A DNA stretch of 64,000 nt from an uncultured Acidobacteriaceae bacterium (GTDB lineage: Bacteria; Acidobacteriota; Terriglobia; Terriglobales; Acidobacteriaceae), in the NCBI GenBank assembly GCA_903849645.1, contig CAINJJ010000037.1, forward strand, positions 62,001 through 126,000. The letters run 5' to 3'. The stretch's first letter is position 1. Each line of letters starts with the position of its first letter. The notes beneath the pieces were generated by a model that saw nothing but the letters and a program-made list of their open reading frames with translations, searched no databases and was not told the origin of the DNA. Positions 38,219 through 48,612 of this stretch are shown here, piece by piece. The position numbers and the translations under genes are program-made.

Positions 38219-39330
38219 GCCAGCGTCTGCACCTCAACTGACAGCACCGCCGGCAGATCGCGCACAATCGGCGCCCAGTTGTCGCCACCGTCGCAGGAGG
38301 CGTACACCTGGCCGCCGGTGGTGCCAAAATAGACGCCGCACTCGTCCAGCGTGTCCACCGCCATGGCGTCGCGCAGCACGTTGACGTAGCAGTCGCGCTC
38401 CGGCAGTCCCCTGGCCAGTTCCTCCCACTCATTGCCGCCGGTGCGGCTGCGATAGACCCGCAGCTTCCCATCCGGCGGAAAATGCTCCGAATCGCTCTTG
38501 ATGGGCACCACGTACAGGGTCTCCGGCTCGTGGGCGTGCACATCGATCACGAAGCCAAAGTCCGTGGGCAGGTTGCCGCTCACCTCTTGCCAGCTTTCGC
38601 CCGCATCGTCCGAACGCATTACGTCCCAGTGCTTTTGCATGAACAGCACCCCGGGCCGCGCCGGGTGCATGGCGATGTGGTGAACGCAATGGCCCACCTC
38701 CGCCGTGGGGTCGGGCATGAAGTTCGACACAAGCCCCTTGTTGATCGGCTTCCAGGTCTGGCCGCCGTCGTCGGTGCGGAAGGCTCCCGCGGCCGAGATG
38801 GCAATGTAGATGCGGCCGGGGTCCGCAGGGTCCAGGATGACCGTATGCAGGCACATGCCGCCCGCTCCCGGCTGCCAGTGCGGCCCGGTCCCGTGACCGC
38901 GCAGCCCGGCAAGCTCCTCCCAGGTCGCTCCCCCGTCGCCGGAGCGGAACAGCGCCGCGTCCTCCACCCCCGCGAAGACCACATCGGGATCGCTCAGGGA
39001 AGGCTCGATATGCCACACCCGCTTGAACTCCCAGGGGTGCGGAGTGCCGTCGTACCACTGGTGCGTTCCCGGTACGCCGTCATAGGCGAACTTGTTGCCC
39101 GCGGCGTTCCAGGTCTTGCCGCCGTCGTCGGACCGCTGCATCACCTGCCCAAACCACCCGCTCGACTGCGAGGCATAAAGCCGGTTCGGGTCCACCGGCG
39201 AACCCTTCACGTGGTAGATCTCCCACCCGGCGAAGAACGGCCCGTCGACCGTCCAGTCCTTGCGCGTCCCATCCGAACTCAGGACAAACGCTCCCTTTTT
39301 CGTGCCCACAAGCACGCGTACCTGGCTCAT
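38215..39330 (-). CDS. Beta-propeller (sialidase/BNR-like) protein
   Basis: Repeated SxDGGxTW-type motifs ([52 protein letters not shown]); ATGA overlap with MoaD-like gene. Confidence 0.88.
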   Translation of the reverse strand: MSQVRVLVGTKKGAFVLSSDGTRKDWTVDGPFFAGWEIYHVKGSPVDPNRLYASQSSGWFGQVMQRSDDGGKTWNAAGNKFAYDGVPGTHQWYDGTPHPWEFKRVWHIEPSLSDPDVVFAGVEDAALFRSGDGGATWEELAGLRGHGTGPHWQPGAGGMCLHTVILDPADPGRIYIAISAAGAFRTDDGGQTWKPINKGLVSNFMPDPTAEVGHCVHHIAMHPARPGVLFMQKHWDVMRSDDAGESWQEVSGNLPTDFGFVIDVHAHEPETLYVVPIKSDSEHFPPDGKLRVYRSRTGGNEWEELARGLPERDCYVNVLRDAMAVDTLDECGVYFGTTGGQVYASCDGGDNWAPIVRDLPAVLSVEVQTLA

Positions 39331-39587
39331 TTCTACCTCCTCGGCAGCTTCCCTCATCCGCGCCCAGGCAAGGGGATTGCACCAGCGCGGTGCTGCGATT
39401 CTTCCCTATCGATTCGACGATTGCAAGATTTTTTCGCTGCGTCGGGCGACCATTGCCATACCCGGGCTATGCAGTTCCCCAGGCCCAGGACTCGCCCCTG
39501 AGTCCTGGTCCTGCTCCCCCTCCATTCCATGGATGCCCGCCCTGCCGCCTTCCCCTGCATTAAACTCAAGGCTGGACCTCCTACACG

Positions 39588-40547
39588 ATGAAGTTTTTCG
39601 GCGGCAAGAAAGAAACACCAGACGAAACTCCGAAGCCCGGCTTCTTCGACCGCATGAAGCAGGCCGTCTCGCGTACCCGCGAGTCGCTCTCTTCCAAGAT
39701 CGAAGGCATCGTCGCGCTTACGCGCACCGTGGACGAATCCACGCTGGATGAGCTTGAAACCGTTCTGCTGAGCAGCGACCTGGGCGTCGAAACCACCACC
39801 GCCATTCTGGAAGCGCTGCGGGAGCGCGCCCGCCGTCAGGACATCGCCGGCGGCGAGGAGTTGCGTGACCTGCTCAAGGCCCAGATTCGCGCCATTCTTG
39901 AGGCTCCGCAGCGGCCGGTAGCCTCTCCCGAGACGCCCCCTGCCGTCACCTTCCTCGTGGGCGTCAACGGCACTGGCAAGACAACCTCGGCCGGGAAGCT
40001 GGCCGCCTGGTATCGCGCCAAAGACCAGACCGTGCTGCTCTGCGCCGCCGACACCTTCCGTGCCGCGGCCATCGAGCAGCTTGAGGTGTGGGCCTCGCGT
40101 TCGGGGGTCGAGATGATCCGCACCCGCCAGGGCGGAGACCCCGCCGCCGTTCTTTACGACTCCGCCGCCGCCGCCAGGGCGCGCGGCATCCAGCACCTCA
40201 TTGTGGACACCGCCGGCCGCCTGCATACCAAGACCGGCCTCATGGACGAGCTGGACAAGATGCGCCGCACCGCCGCCAAGCTCATTCCCGGCGCGCCCCA
40301 CGAGGTGCTGCTGGTCATGGACGCAACCACCGGCCAGAACGGCCTGCAGCAGGCACGGCTATTCACCCAGGCAGCCGGAGTCACTGGCATCCTCCTCACC
40401 AAGCTCGACGGCACGGCCAAGGGCGGCATCGCCGTGGCCATTGCCCGCGAACTCAACCTGCCCGTCCGCTTTGCCGGCGTGGGCGAACAGATGACCGACC
40501 TCTTAGAGTTCTCCCCCGAAGCCTTCGTCGATTCGCTGCTGGGATAA
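39588..40547 (+). CDS. ftsY: Signal recognition particle receptor FtsY
   Basis: [49 protein letters not shown]. Confidence 0.97.
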   Translation: MKFFGGKKETPDETPKPGFFDRMKQAVSRTRESLSSKIEGIVALTRTVDESTLDELETVLLSSDLGVETTTAILEALRERARRQDIAGGEELRDLLKAQIRAILEAPQRPVASPETPPAVTFLVGVNGTGKTTSAGKLAAWYRAKDQTVLLCAADTFRAAAIEQLEVWASRSGVEMIRTRQGGDPAAVLYDSAAAARARGIQHLIVDTAGRLHTKTGLMDELDKMRRTAAKLIPGAPHEVLLVMDATTGQNGLQQARLFTQAAGVTGILLTKLDGTAKGGIAVAIARELNLPVRFAGVGEQMTDLLEFSPEAFVDSLLG

Positions 40548-40621
40548 GACGAACGAACCCAACAGAAACCGACCATCCGGCACCAAAGCCTCCTTGCAGA
40601 TTTGCACCGCTGTGATGTAAG

Positions 40622-40834
40622 GTGATGCACATGACGGGTGACTCCAATTCGGCAAGTATGCCCAAAACTGAACGTTCACCTCGTCTCTCCGTGACGATCC
40701 CCTTCGACACCTACGATTCTCTTGAAAGAATCGCAAAGAAGAAGAAGGTGTCCCTTGCCTGGGTCGTGCGCGATGCAACCGAGAGGTATGTTTCAGATGA
40801 GCTTCCCCTTTTCCGGGAGACTCGAAATGTCTGA
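40622..40834 (+). CDS. Ribbon-helix-helix (CopG-like) protein
   Basis: [37 protein letters not shown]; overlaps methyltransferase start by 8 nt. Confidence 0.8.
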   Translation: MMHMTGDSNSASMPKTERSPRLSVTIPFDTYDSLERIAKKKKVSLAWVVRDATERYVSDELPLFRETRNV

Positions 40835-41984
40835 GGTCAGCGCCAACTCGCGCACCTTCTACGAATTCTTCGCTGGAAGCGGCATGGTCCGCGCCGGCCT
40901 AGGAACCTCTTGGAAGTGCCTCTTCGCCAATGACCTCGACGAGAAGAAAGCGGCAGCGTATCAGGAGAATTGGGGTGCCGGGGAGCTCCTAGTCGGCGAT
41001 GTCGGGAGGCTCACGTCTCGCGACCTGCCGGGCCAACCCAACTTAACCTGGGCATCCTTTCCATGCCAGGATCTCTCCTTGGCTGGGATGGGTGCGGGCC
41101 TGAAAGGCAGACGGTCTGGAACGTTCTGGCCGTTCTGGAACCTCGTACGAGAATTGCAAAGGGAGGAACGACAGCCGGATGTCGTCGTTTTAGAGAACGT
41201 CTGCGGAGCCTTGACCTCGCACAACGGCGGGGACTTCAGATCTCTGATTAATGCCCTCAGTTCGGAAGGTTATCGCATCGGGGCCTTGGTAATTGACGCC
41301 GCTCTTTTCGTTCCCCAGTCACGTCCGCGCCTTTTTATCGTCGGTGTAAGGGACGACATTGTGATCGACCCTAGCCTAGTTTCGGACCGACCGCAGGCTC
41401 CGTTCCATACCAGCGGAATCGTTGCCGCTTACAATCGGCTGCCAAGAGCCGACAGAGCCAAATGGATGTGGTGGAATGTACCCGCTCCCCCTCTTAGAGC
41501 TTCGACATTTTCAAGCATCATCGAGAGCAACATTCCGTGGCACACTAACAAGCAAACGGAGGCGCTATTGGCCCTGATGCTGCCCCGCCACCGTGCCAAG
41601 GTTGCGACTGCCAAAAGAGCAGGGCAGAGGGTGACAGGCACCATCTACAAGCGCACCCGTCCTGACGAAAACGGAAAGAGAGCCCAGCGAGCCGAGGTGC
41701 GCTTCGATGAAATAGCAGGGTGTCTAAGGACCCCCGGCGGCGGCTCCAGCCGACAGACGATTATCGTCGTGGACGGGAAAAAGGTTCGGTCAAGGCTACT
41801 TTCCCCAAGGGAAGCCGCACGGCTTATGGGCCTCCCAGAAGAGTACATCCTGCCAAAGAACTATAACGAAGCGTATCGACTCATGGGAGACGGGGTCGTC
41901 GTTCCCGTCGTGAGCCATTTATCCCGTTATCTTCTTGAGCCACTGGTTCAGATAAGCCAAGCTAGGACAGAGCGTGCGGCGTAA
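40827..41984 (+). CDS. DNA (cytosine-5-)-methyltransferase
   Basis: FYEFFAGSGMVRAGLG, FPCQDLSLAG, VVLENVCG, QSRPRLFIVGVRDD, YRLMGDGVVVPVV motifs. Confidence 0.95.
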   Translation: MSEVSANSRTFYEFFAGSGMVRAGLGTSWKCLFANDLDEKKAAAYQENWGAGELLVGDVGRLTSRDLPGQPNLTWASFPCQDLSLAGMGAGLKGRRSGTFWPFWNLVRELQREERQPDVVVLENVCGALTSHNGGDFRSLINALSSEGYRIGALVIDAALFVPQSRPRLFIVGVRDDIVIDPSLVSDRPQAPFHTSGIVAAYNRLPRADRAKWMWWNVPAPPLRASTFSSIIESNIPWHTNKQTEALLALMLPRHRAKVATAKRAGQRVTGTIYKRTRPDENGKRAQRAEVRFDEIAGCLRTPGGGSSRQTIIVVDGKKVRSRLLSPREAARLMGLPEEYILPKNYNEAYRLMGDGVVVPVVSHLSRYLLEPLVQISQARTERAA

Positions 41985-42019
41985 ACTCCTCTCAGACAAG
42001 AAGCAGACTGAGAGGTCGC

Positions 42020-42604
42020 TTGGCTACAGATTTCAGGTATCGGCAAAATGCAGTCAAGTCGCTGACAAATGAGATTGGCGTCTATGCCCTCTGCGATCTG
42101 GACGGCGTTCCCGTGTACGTCGGGCAGTCAAAAGATGGAATACGCAGCCGAGTTGCGCGTCACTTGACCTCGGCCCGCTCTGACATCATAGCGAATCGCC
42201 AAATCGACGTTTGGGAGATCGGTTGGGTCTGGGCCTACCCAGTGGCCACGAAAGAAGATCTCGATCCGCTTGAGGCCCTCCTTTACCACTCCTTCAACAC
42301 TAAGTCGCAGCTAATGAACGGCACCGTCCCGCCTGTGCCGACCTCCCTCTCAGAGCTTCCTCAACCGTCCCAGATAGTCCAAGTCATGACCGACATAGAG
42401 ATTCTCGCGAAGCGGGACCCTGTGCAACGCCTGCCTAGACAGGCAGCCCATTATGCTCAGATCGTTGGTCATTTCCTTGAAGTAAAGAAGTCGAAACAGA
42501 TTGCGAGAGCAATCGCAGCCCATTTTCAACGGCTCGCTCGATACCATCAGACGCTCCTCGGAATTGCAAACTCAGCCGCAGCAGACGATGACGAAGAAGA
42601 CTGA
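42020..42604 (+). CDS. GIY-YIG family nuclease, putative restriction endonuclease (TTG start)
   Basis: EIGVYALCDLDGVPVYVGQSKDGIRSRVARHL GIY-YIG signature; within R-M operon. Confidence 0.85.
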   Translation: MATDFRYRQNAVKSLTNEIGVYALCDLDGVPVYVGQSKDGIRSRVARHLTSARSDIIANRQIDVWEIGWVWAYPVATKEDLDPLEALLYHSFNTKSQLMNGTVPPVPTSLSELPQPSQIVQVMTDIEILAKRDPVQRLPRQAAHYAQIVGHFLEVKKSKQIARAIAAHFQRLARYHQTLLGIANSAAADDDEED

Positions 42605-43019
42605 TCTTGACCGAAGTGCGATCATGCGCTCCGTGAAATCAGCGAACACCAAGCCAGAGATGGCGGTCCGGAGCTTGGTGCATCGCATGGGGTATAGATT
42701 CCGCCTCCACCGAAAGTCCCTGCCGGGAAAGCCCGACCTGGTACTCCCGCGATTGAAGAAGGTCGTATTTGTCCACGGTTGCTTCTGGCATGGGCACACC
42801 TGCGCAAGAGGAAATCGGGCGCCAAAGAGCAACCGTGAGTATTGGGTCGCCAAGATCGGCCGGAACCGGCAACGCGATCTACTGAATCAAGCCATGCTAT
42901 GCGCTCAAGCCTGGGGATTCTACATCGCTTGGGAATGCCAGATAAAGAACCCCGAGTTTGAAGGTGACCTTAGGGCTTTCTTGGGGTCGGGTGGCAGTGC
43001 CCGTGAACGGCCGGAATAA
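42588..43019 (+). CDS. vsr: Very short patch repair endonuclease (Vsr)
   Basis: RSAIMRSVKSANTKPEMAVRSLVHRMGYRFRLHRKSLPGKPDLVLPRLKKVVFVHGCFWHGH. Confidence 0.95.
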   Translation: MTKKTDLDRSAIMRSVKSANTKPEMAVRSLVHRMGYRFRLHRKSLPGKPDLVLPRLKKVVFVHGCFWHGHTCARGNRAPKSNREYWVAKIGRNRQRDLLNQAMLCAQAWGFYIAWECQIKNPEFEGDLRAFLGSGGSARERPE

Positions 43020-43111
43020 ATACACTCAAGCTCGCCTGACACCAAGCGGTCAACTCAAGCATTGAGCAAGGACCTGCGGTAGTAAACTTGACCTTTCACC
43101 CATCCACCCGC

Positions 43112-44245
43112 ATGCCCACCCCCGACCAAGACCGCACCTGGATGCAGCGCGCCCTCGAACTGGCGCGCCGCGGCATCGCCGTCGCCTCGCCCAACCCCGT
43201 CGTCGGCTGCGTGATTCTGGACCGCGCCGGGCAGGTGGCCGGGGAGGGCTGGCACGAGTACGACCTGCTCGACCACGCCGAGGTGGCCGCCCTCAAGGTG
43301 GCTGCCCAGCACGCGGGCGAGCGGCTCAAGGGCGGCACGGCCTACGTGACCCTCGAACCCTGCAACCACACCGGCCGCACCGGACCCTGCACCGAGGCCT
43401 TGCTTGGGGCCGGACTCAGCCGCGTGGTGGCGGCCACAGCCGACCCTAATCCCTCCGTCGCCGGGCACGGCATGGACCGCCTGCGCGCCGCCGGCCTCAA
43501 AACCACCCTGGGCGTCTGCCAGCCGGAGGCCCGCCGCCTCAACGAGGGCTTTGCCCGCTGGAGCCTGCACCGCCAGCCATTTGTCCTCATGAAGGTGGCC
43601 ATGACCCTGGACGGGCGCATCGCGCCTCCCGCCGGCCAGCACCTGCTCCGCGAGCCCTACTGGATTACCAGCGAGGCCGCCCGCGCCGCGGTTCAACCCC
43701 TGCGCTGGCAGGCCGACGCCGCCCTCACCGGCGTGGACACCGTCCTGGCCGACGACCCCATGCTTACCGACCGCAGCGGCCTTCGCCGGCGCCGGCCTCT
43801 CTTGCGTGTCGTCCTCGACTCCGCCCTGCGCATGCCGCTGAACTCCAAGATGGTGGCCTCGGCACAGAACGACCTGGTCGTCTTCACCGTCTCTGCCGAC
43901 GAAGCCCGCATCAAGGAGTTGCAGAACCGCGGCGTCCGCGTCGAAGTGCTGCCCGCGGAGGCTGGTCGGGTGCCGCTGGCCAAAGTGCTCGACAAGCTGG
44001 GCCAGGAAGGCATTCTCACCCTGCTCACCGAGACCGGAACGCGCCTCAATACGGCATTGCTGGCCGGAGGCATGGTCGACCGCGTCCACCTTTTCGTCTC
44101 GCCGCAACTGATGGGCTCTGACGCCGTGCCCGCCTTCCGCGGAATGCCCCGCGCCCTGCGGCTGGCCGAGGTCGAGGTCGAACGCTACGGAAACGACCTG
44201 GGCCTCTGCTCCCTCCTGCGCGACCCCTGGCCGGAATCCGCCTGA
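43112..44245 (+). CDS. ribD: Bifunctional riboflavin deaminase/reductase RibD
   Basis: ARRGIAVASPNPVVGCVI, HAEVAAL, TLEPCNHTGRTGPCT. Confidence 0.96.
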   Translation: MPTPDQDRTWMQRALELARRGIAVASPNPVVGCVILDRAGQVAGEGWHEYDLLDHAEVAALKVAAQHAGERLKGGTAYVTLEPCNHTGRTGPCTEALLGAGLSRVVAATADPNPSVAGHGMDRLRAAGLKTTLGVCQPEARRLNEGFARWSLHRQPFVLMKVAMTLDGRIAPPAGQHLLREPYWITSEAARAAVQPLRWQADAALTGVDTVLADDPMLTDRSGLRRRRPLLRVVLDSALRMPLNSKMVASAQNDLVVFTVSADEARIKELQNRGVRVEVLPAEAGRVPLAKVLDKLGQEGILTLLTETGTRLNTALLAGGMVDRVHLFVSPQLMGSDAVPAFRGMPRALRLAEVEVERYGNDLGLCSLLRDPWPESA

Positions 44246-44367
44246 CGAACCCGCGGCCGCGAAAACCCATGTTACAGTCCTGCATCAACTGAGATACACT
44301 GCTGTTCCCGGATGGCAACGACCGCCCGGAGCAAGCTCAATCCCCATCTGACTGCCAGGAGCGACTG

Positions 44368-44820
44368 ATGAATATTTCCGATAGTGTCGGTTTGGTGCTG
44401 AAAAGCAAGCCCGTTACCAGCATTCTCTCCATAACACCCGAGCAGTCGGTCTATGAGGCTATTGAGCTGATGGCCAGGTACAACATCGGGGCCCTGCTGG
44501 TCATCGCCAATGACCGCCTGGTGGGCATCCTCTCCGAGCGCGACTACGCCCGCAAGGGCGTACTGATGGGCCATCCCTCCAAAGAAACAAAGGTCCACGA
44601 GATCATGACCAGCCCGGTGGTGTTCGTCAGCCCGGAGCGGACCGTGGATGACTGCATGGCCATGATGACCGAGCACCACTTCCGCCACCTCCCCGTCCTG
44701 CAGGACGACAAAGTGCTGGGCGTGGTTTCCATTGGCGACCTGGTCAAGTGGGTTATCACCGGGCAGGCGCACACCATCCAGGAACTCCAGGGCTACCTCA
44801 CCGGCACTTACCCCGGCTAG
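44368..44820 (+). CDS. CBS-domain pair protein
   Basis: Two CBS repeats: YNIGALLVIANDRLVGILSERDYARK and HHFRHLPVLQDDKVLGVVSIGDLVK. Confidence 0.93.
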   Translation: MNISDSVGLVLKSKPVTSILSITPEQSVYEAIELMARYNIGALLVIANDRLVGILSERDYARKGVLMGHPSKETKVHEIMTSPVVFVSPERTVDDCMAMMTEHHFRHLPVLQDDKVLGVVSIGDLVKWVITGQAHTIQELQGYLTGTYPG

Positions 44821-44845
44821 AGCCTGTTTCCCTTACACTGGAACC

Positions 44846-45520
44846 ATGTTTACCGGAATCATCGAACAGACGGGGACGCTCATCAGCCTGGAGAGCCGCG
44901 GCGGCGTTCGCCGCATCACGGTGGAGGCCCCGGGTCTTGCCGGCCGGCTGCGCGAGGGCGACTCGCTCGGCGTCTCAGGCGTCTGCCTCACCGCCCTCGA
45001 CGTTCACCCGACCCTGTTTCACGCTGACCTGGCCCAGGAGACCCTGGACAAGACCTCGCTCGGCGCTCTCGCCCCCGGCGCCAAGGTCAATCTGGAACTC
45101 CCCACCGCAGCCGGCAGCCCCCTCGGCGGGCACATCGTGCAGGGCCACGTGGACGGCTGCGGCGTCATGACCGCCCTTGAGCCGGTCATCCCCAGCGCCG
45201 ACCCCTCGTTTGACCGCGAGACCACCGATTGGACCTTGAAGGTCCGTGTGCCCGACAACGTACGCCCCTGGATGGTGCCCAAAGGTTCGGTCGCCATTGA
45301 AGGCATCAGCCTCACCATCGCGGACTTCGACGGCGAAACCCTCTCCATCGCCATCCTCCCGCTCACCTACTGGCGGACCAATCTGCACACCCTGGCCCCC
45401 GGCGCCCCTGTCAACGTCGAGGCCGACGTGCTCGTCAAACTGGCCCATGCCCAGATCATTGCCGCCAAAAAGCCGGAGATGGACCTGACCGAAGCCTGGC
45501 TGGTGGCCAGCGGGTACTGA
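44846..45520 (+). CDS. ribE: Riboflavin synthase alpha chain
   Basis: MFTGIIEQTGTL...DSLGVSGVCLTAL...GGHIVQGHVDG. Confidence 0.95.
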   Translation: MFTGIIEQTGTLISLESRGGVRRITVEAPGLAGRLREGDSLGVSGVCLTALDVHPTLFHADLAQETLDKTSLGALAPGAKVNLELPTAAGSPLGGHIVQGHVDGCGVMTALEPVIPSADPSFDRETTDWTLKVRVPDNVRPWMVPKGSVAIEGISLTIADFDGETLSIAILPLTYWRTNLHTLAPGAPVNVEADVLVKLAHAQIIAAKKPEMDLTEAWLVASGY

Positions 45521-45735
45521 CATCGGGGCTGCCCCTCGGCGGCCCGTTCCAGACGCACCGCCAGCCGTCCTGAAACATCAGCGCAATCAGCCGGATGGCC
45601 GCGCAACAGCCTCCCATTTCCAGCCGCGGCGCGACTCTCACGCCGCCGGAATTCCCCCTCGAACGATTGGGGCCCATCCCTCGTCTATTGTGCGGGGAAG
45701 ACTGTTAACCTTGAGCTAGAAACCGAACGGGGGGA

Positions 45736-46980
45736 ATGGCTGGCGCCGCATCGGGCGCTGGACCGCCAACTGAGCCTATGGCAGAGTTCGTCATCAAACT
45801 GGCCGATGAACGTGGCCGCGTGCAGGAGCAGGTGCAGACCGCCGCCACCGCCGAGGAGTTGCGCGCCCGCTTTGTCCATGCCGGTTACCATGTCTTTTCC
45901 ATCCGCTCCCGCGCCGGCTTTGCCGGCCTGCAGCGCCGCAAGGTCAAGCTCGAGCCCTTCCTGATCTTCAACCAGCAGTTCCTCACCCTGGTACGCGCCG
46001 GCCTGCCCATCCTCGGCTCGCTCAAGATGCTGGCCAAGAACCAGAAGAACGCCCACTTCTCCGCGCAGTTGGATGACGTGGCGGCACGGGTCAAAACCGG
46101 CGAGTCGCTCTCTTCCGCCTTCGAGGCGCAGAGCGGCTTTCCCATCATGTACACGACCACCCTGCTGGCCGGCGAGCGCTCGGGCAACCTGCAGGAAGTG
46201 CTGGAGCGCTATGTAAGCTTTCAGCGCATCTCGCTCACCTTTCGCAAAAAACTCGTGGCCTCCCTCATCTACCCCGGAGTGCTGCTGACGCTCGTCTTTG
46301 GCCTCATGTTTTTCATGTTCGCCGTGGTGGTGCCGCAGTTTGCCGTCCTCTATGACCAGATGGGCTCCAAGCTGCCGGCCATGACCACCTATCTGCTCGA
46401 TTTCGGCAAGTGGCTCAATCACAACCTGCTCTGGATCTTTCTCATCCTGGGCGGAATCGGCGCCGGCGGCTACCGCTTCTCCAGCACTGAACGCGGCCGC
46501 GACTTCATCGACGGCTTCCGCATCCGCCTGCCCATCTTTGGCAAGATCTGGCTCAAGTACCAGGTGGCGCTGTTCTCCCGGACGCTCTCCACGCTGCTGA
46601 CCGGCGGCCTGCCCCTGGTGCCCTCGCTGGAAACGGCGGCGCGCTCCATCTCCTCGCGCCGTGTCTCGCGGGCTGTCATTGCTTCCATCACCACCGTCCG
46701 CGAGGGCCAGAGCCTGGCCGACGCGCTCATTGAGACCAAGGTCTTTCCCGACCTCGCCGCGGAGATGATCTCCGTGGGCGAGCAGACGGGCGCCTTGCCC
46801 CAGATGCTCAACTCCGTCTCGGAGTTCTTCGAGGAAGACGTGGCCACGGCGCTCACCGCGGCGCTCGCCCTCATCGAGCCCCTGATTCTCATCATCATGG
46901 GCGTGGTGGTGGTCTTCATTCTCATCTCGCTCTATATGCCCATCTTCTCCTTGGGCCAGGCAACCGGAGGACAGGGATAA
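45736..46980 (+). CDS. gspF: Type II secretion/type IV pilus inner membrane protein GspF/PilC
   Basis: FNQQFLTLVRAGLPI...LLAGERSGNLQEVLERY...ISVGEQTGALPQML; start may be 45778. Confidence 0.94.
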   Translation: MAGAASGAGPPTEPMAEFVIKLADERGRVQEQVQTAATAEELRARFVHAGYHVFSIRSRAGFAGLQRRKVKLEPFLIFNQQFLTLVRAGLPILGSLKMLAKNQKNAHFSAQLDDVAARVKTGESLSSAFEAQSGFPIMYTTTLLAGERSGNLQEVLERYVSFQRISLTFRKKLVASLIYPGVLLTLVFGLMFFMFAVVVPQFAVLYDQMGSKLPAMTTYLLDFGKWLNHNLLWIFLILGGIGAGGYRFSSTERGRDFIDGFRIRLPIFGKIWLKYQVALFSRTLSTLLTGGLPLVPSLETAARSISSRRVSRAVIASITTVREGQSLADALIETKVFPDLAAEMISVGEQTGALPQMLNSVSEFFEEDVATALTAALALIEPLILIIMGVVVVFILISLYMPIFSLGQATGGQG

Positions 46981-46983
46981 TCC

Positions 46984-48612
46984 ATGGCTGACGCGACCGT
47001 ACTCACGCTGCCCACCGAGCAGGACGAACGCACCCAGGCAGAACTGCTTGCGCGCCGCTATCGCGCCGAGTTCGTCGACCTCAAGAACTTCAAGATCCAG
47101 CACGACCTGTTGCGCACGGTCCCGGTGGAACTGATGTTCCGCTATAACTTCGTGCCCATCGAGCAGCATGAGGATGCCTTGGTGATCGCCGTCAGCGACC
47201 CCTCGCGCCTCATGATTCTCGACGAGATCGCCGGCCTGCTCGGCCACCGCATCGTGGCCCGCGTGGCCACGCTCACGCAGATCACCGACCTGCTCAAAAA
47301 GACCGAGCAGTCGCAGCGCGTCCTCGACGAAGCCAGTGAAGGCCTCACCTTCGACGTGCTCACCGGCGACGACTCCAGCGACGAAAACATCTCCATCGAG
47401 AAGCTCACCAGTGAAGAGGACATCAGCCCCATCATCCGGCTGGTGGATACGACCATCTTCACCGCGCTCGAGCGCCGCGCCTCCGACATCCACATCGAAA
47501 CCAACGATGACTCGGTCGTGGTCAAGTACCGCATCGACGGCGTGTTGCAGCCGGCCATGGCTCCCATCGCCCGCGAGCACCACACCACCATCCTGAGCCG
47601 CATCAAGATCATGAGCGAACTCGACATCGCCGAGCGCCGCGTGCCCCAGGACGGCCGTTTCCGCGTCCGCTACAAGGGCCGCCTCATCGACTTCCGCGTC
47701 TCCATCATGCCCACCGTCCATGGCGAAAACGCCGTCCTCCGCGTACTCGACAAGGAGTCGATGAGCGAGAAGTTTCGCAACCTGACCCTCGATGTCGTCG
47801 GGTTTGCCGAAGAAGACCTGCGCCGCTTCCGCCGCTACATTCGCGAGCCCTATGGCATGGTGCTTGTCACCGGTCCCACCGGCTCCGGCAAGACCACCAC
47901 CCTCTATGCGGCGCTCAACGAGATCAAGAGCGACGAAGACAAGATCATCACCATCGAAGATCCGGTCGAGTACCAGATTCGCGGCATCACGCAGATTCCC
48001 GTCAACGAGAAGAAAGGGCTGACCTTTGCCCGCGGCCTGCGCTCCATCCTTCGCCACGACCCCGACAAGATCCTGGTCGGCGAAATCCGCGACCAGGAGA
48101 CGGCGCAGATCGCCATCAACTCCGCGCTCACCGGCCACCTGGTCTTCACCACTGTTCACGCCAACAACGTGGTCGATGTGCTGGGCCGCTTTCTCAACAT
48201 GGGCGTCGAGGCCTACAACTTTGTCTCCGCGCTCAACTGCATCCTGGCCCAGCGGCTGGTGCGCACCAATTGCGACTACTGCTCGCGCACCGTCTACTAC
48301 GACGACGATGTTCTGCGCTCATGCGGCATGAATCTCGCCGACTGGCATGGCTTTGGCTTCCGCGAGGGCTCCGGCTGCATCGAGTGCGGCGGCACCGGCT
48401 ATCGCGGGCGAACCGCCATTCACGAACTGCTCGACCTGACCGATCCCATCCGCGAGATCATTCTGGAAAAGAAGCCCACCTCCGAGATTCGCAAGCTGGC
48501 CCAGAAAGAAGGCATGAGCTTCCTGCGCGAGTCGGCGCTGGAGCGCGTCCGCCGCGGCCTCACCACGCTCAAGGAAATCAACAAAGTCACCTTCATCGAG
48601 GCATCGAGATAA
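46984..48612 (+). CDS. gspE: Type II secretion/type IV pilus assembly ATPase GspE/PilB
   Basis: GPTGSGKTTTLYAAL, RSILRHDPDKILVGEIRDQETAQIAI, CDYC...CIECGGTGYRGR zinc motif. Confidence 0.96.
   Translation: MADATVLTLPTEQDERTQAELLARRYRAEFVDLKNFKIQHDLLRTVPVELMFRYNFVPIEQHEDALVIAVSDPSRLMILDEIAGLLGHRIVARVATLTQITDLLKKTEQSQRVLDEASEGLTFDVLTGDDSSDENISIEKLTSEEDISPIIRLVDTTIFTALERRASDIHIETNDDSVVVKYRIDGVLQPAMAPIAREHHTTILSRIKIMSELDIAERRVPQDGRFRVRYKGRLIDFRVSIMPTVHGENAVLRVLDKESMSEKFRNLTLDVVGFAEEDLRRFRRYIREPYGMVLVTGPTGSGKTTTLYAALNEIKSDEDKIITIEDPVEYQIRGITQIPVNEKKGLTFARGLRSILRHDPDKILVGEIRDQETAQIAINSALTGHLVFTTVHANNVVDVLGRFLNMGVEAYNFVSALNCILAQRLVRTNCDYCSRTVYYDDDVLRSCGMNLADWHGFGFREGSGCIECGGTGYRGRTAIHELLDLTDPIREIILEKKPTSEIRKLAQKEGMSFLRESALERVRRGLTTLKEINKVTFIEASR

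Noticed and set aside
45685-48159. 824-aa ORF antisense to gspF/gspE
   Set aside because: Shadow ORF rich in G/E/D/H; both sense genes have unambiguous motifs
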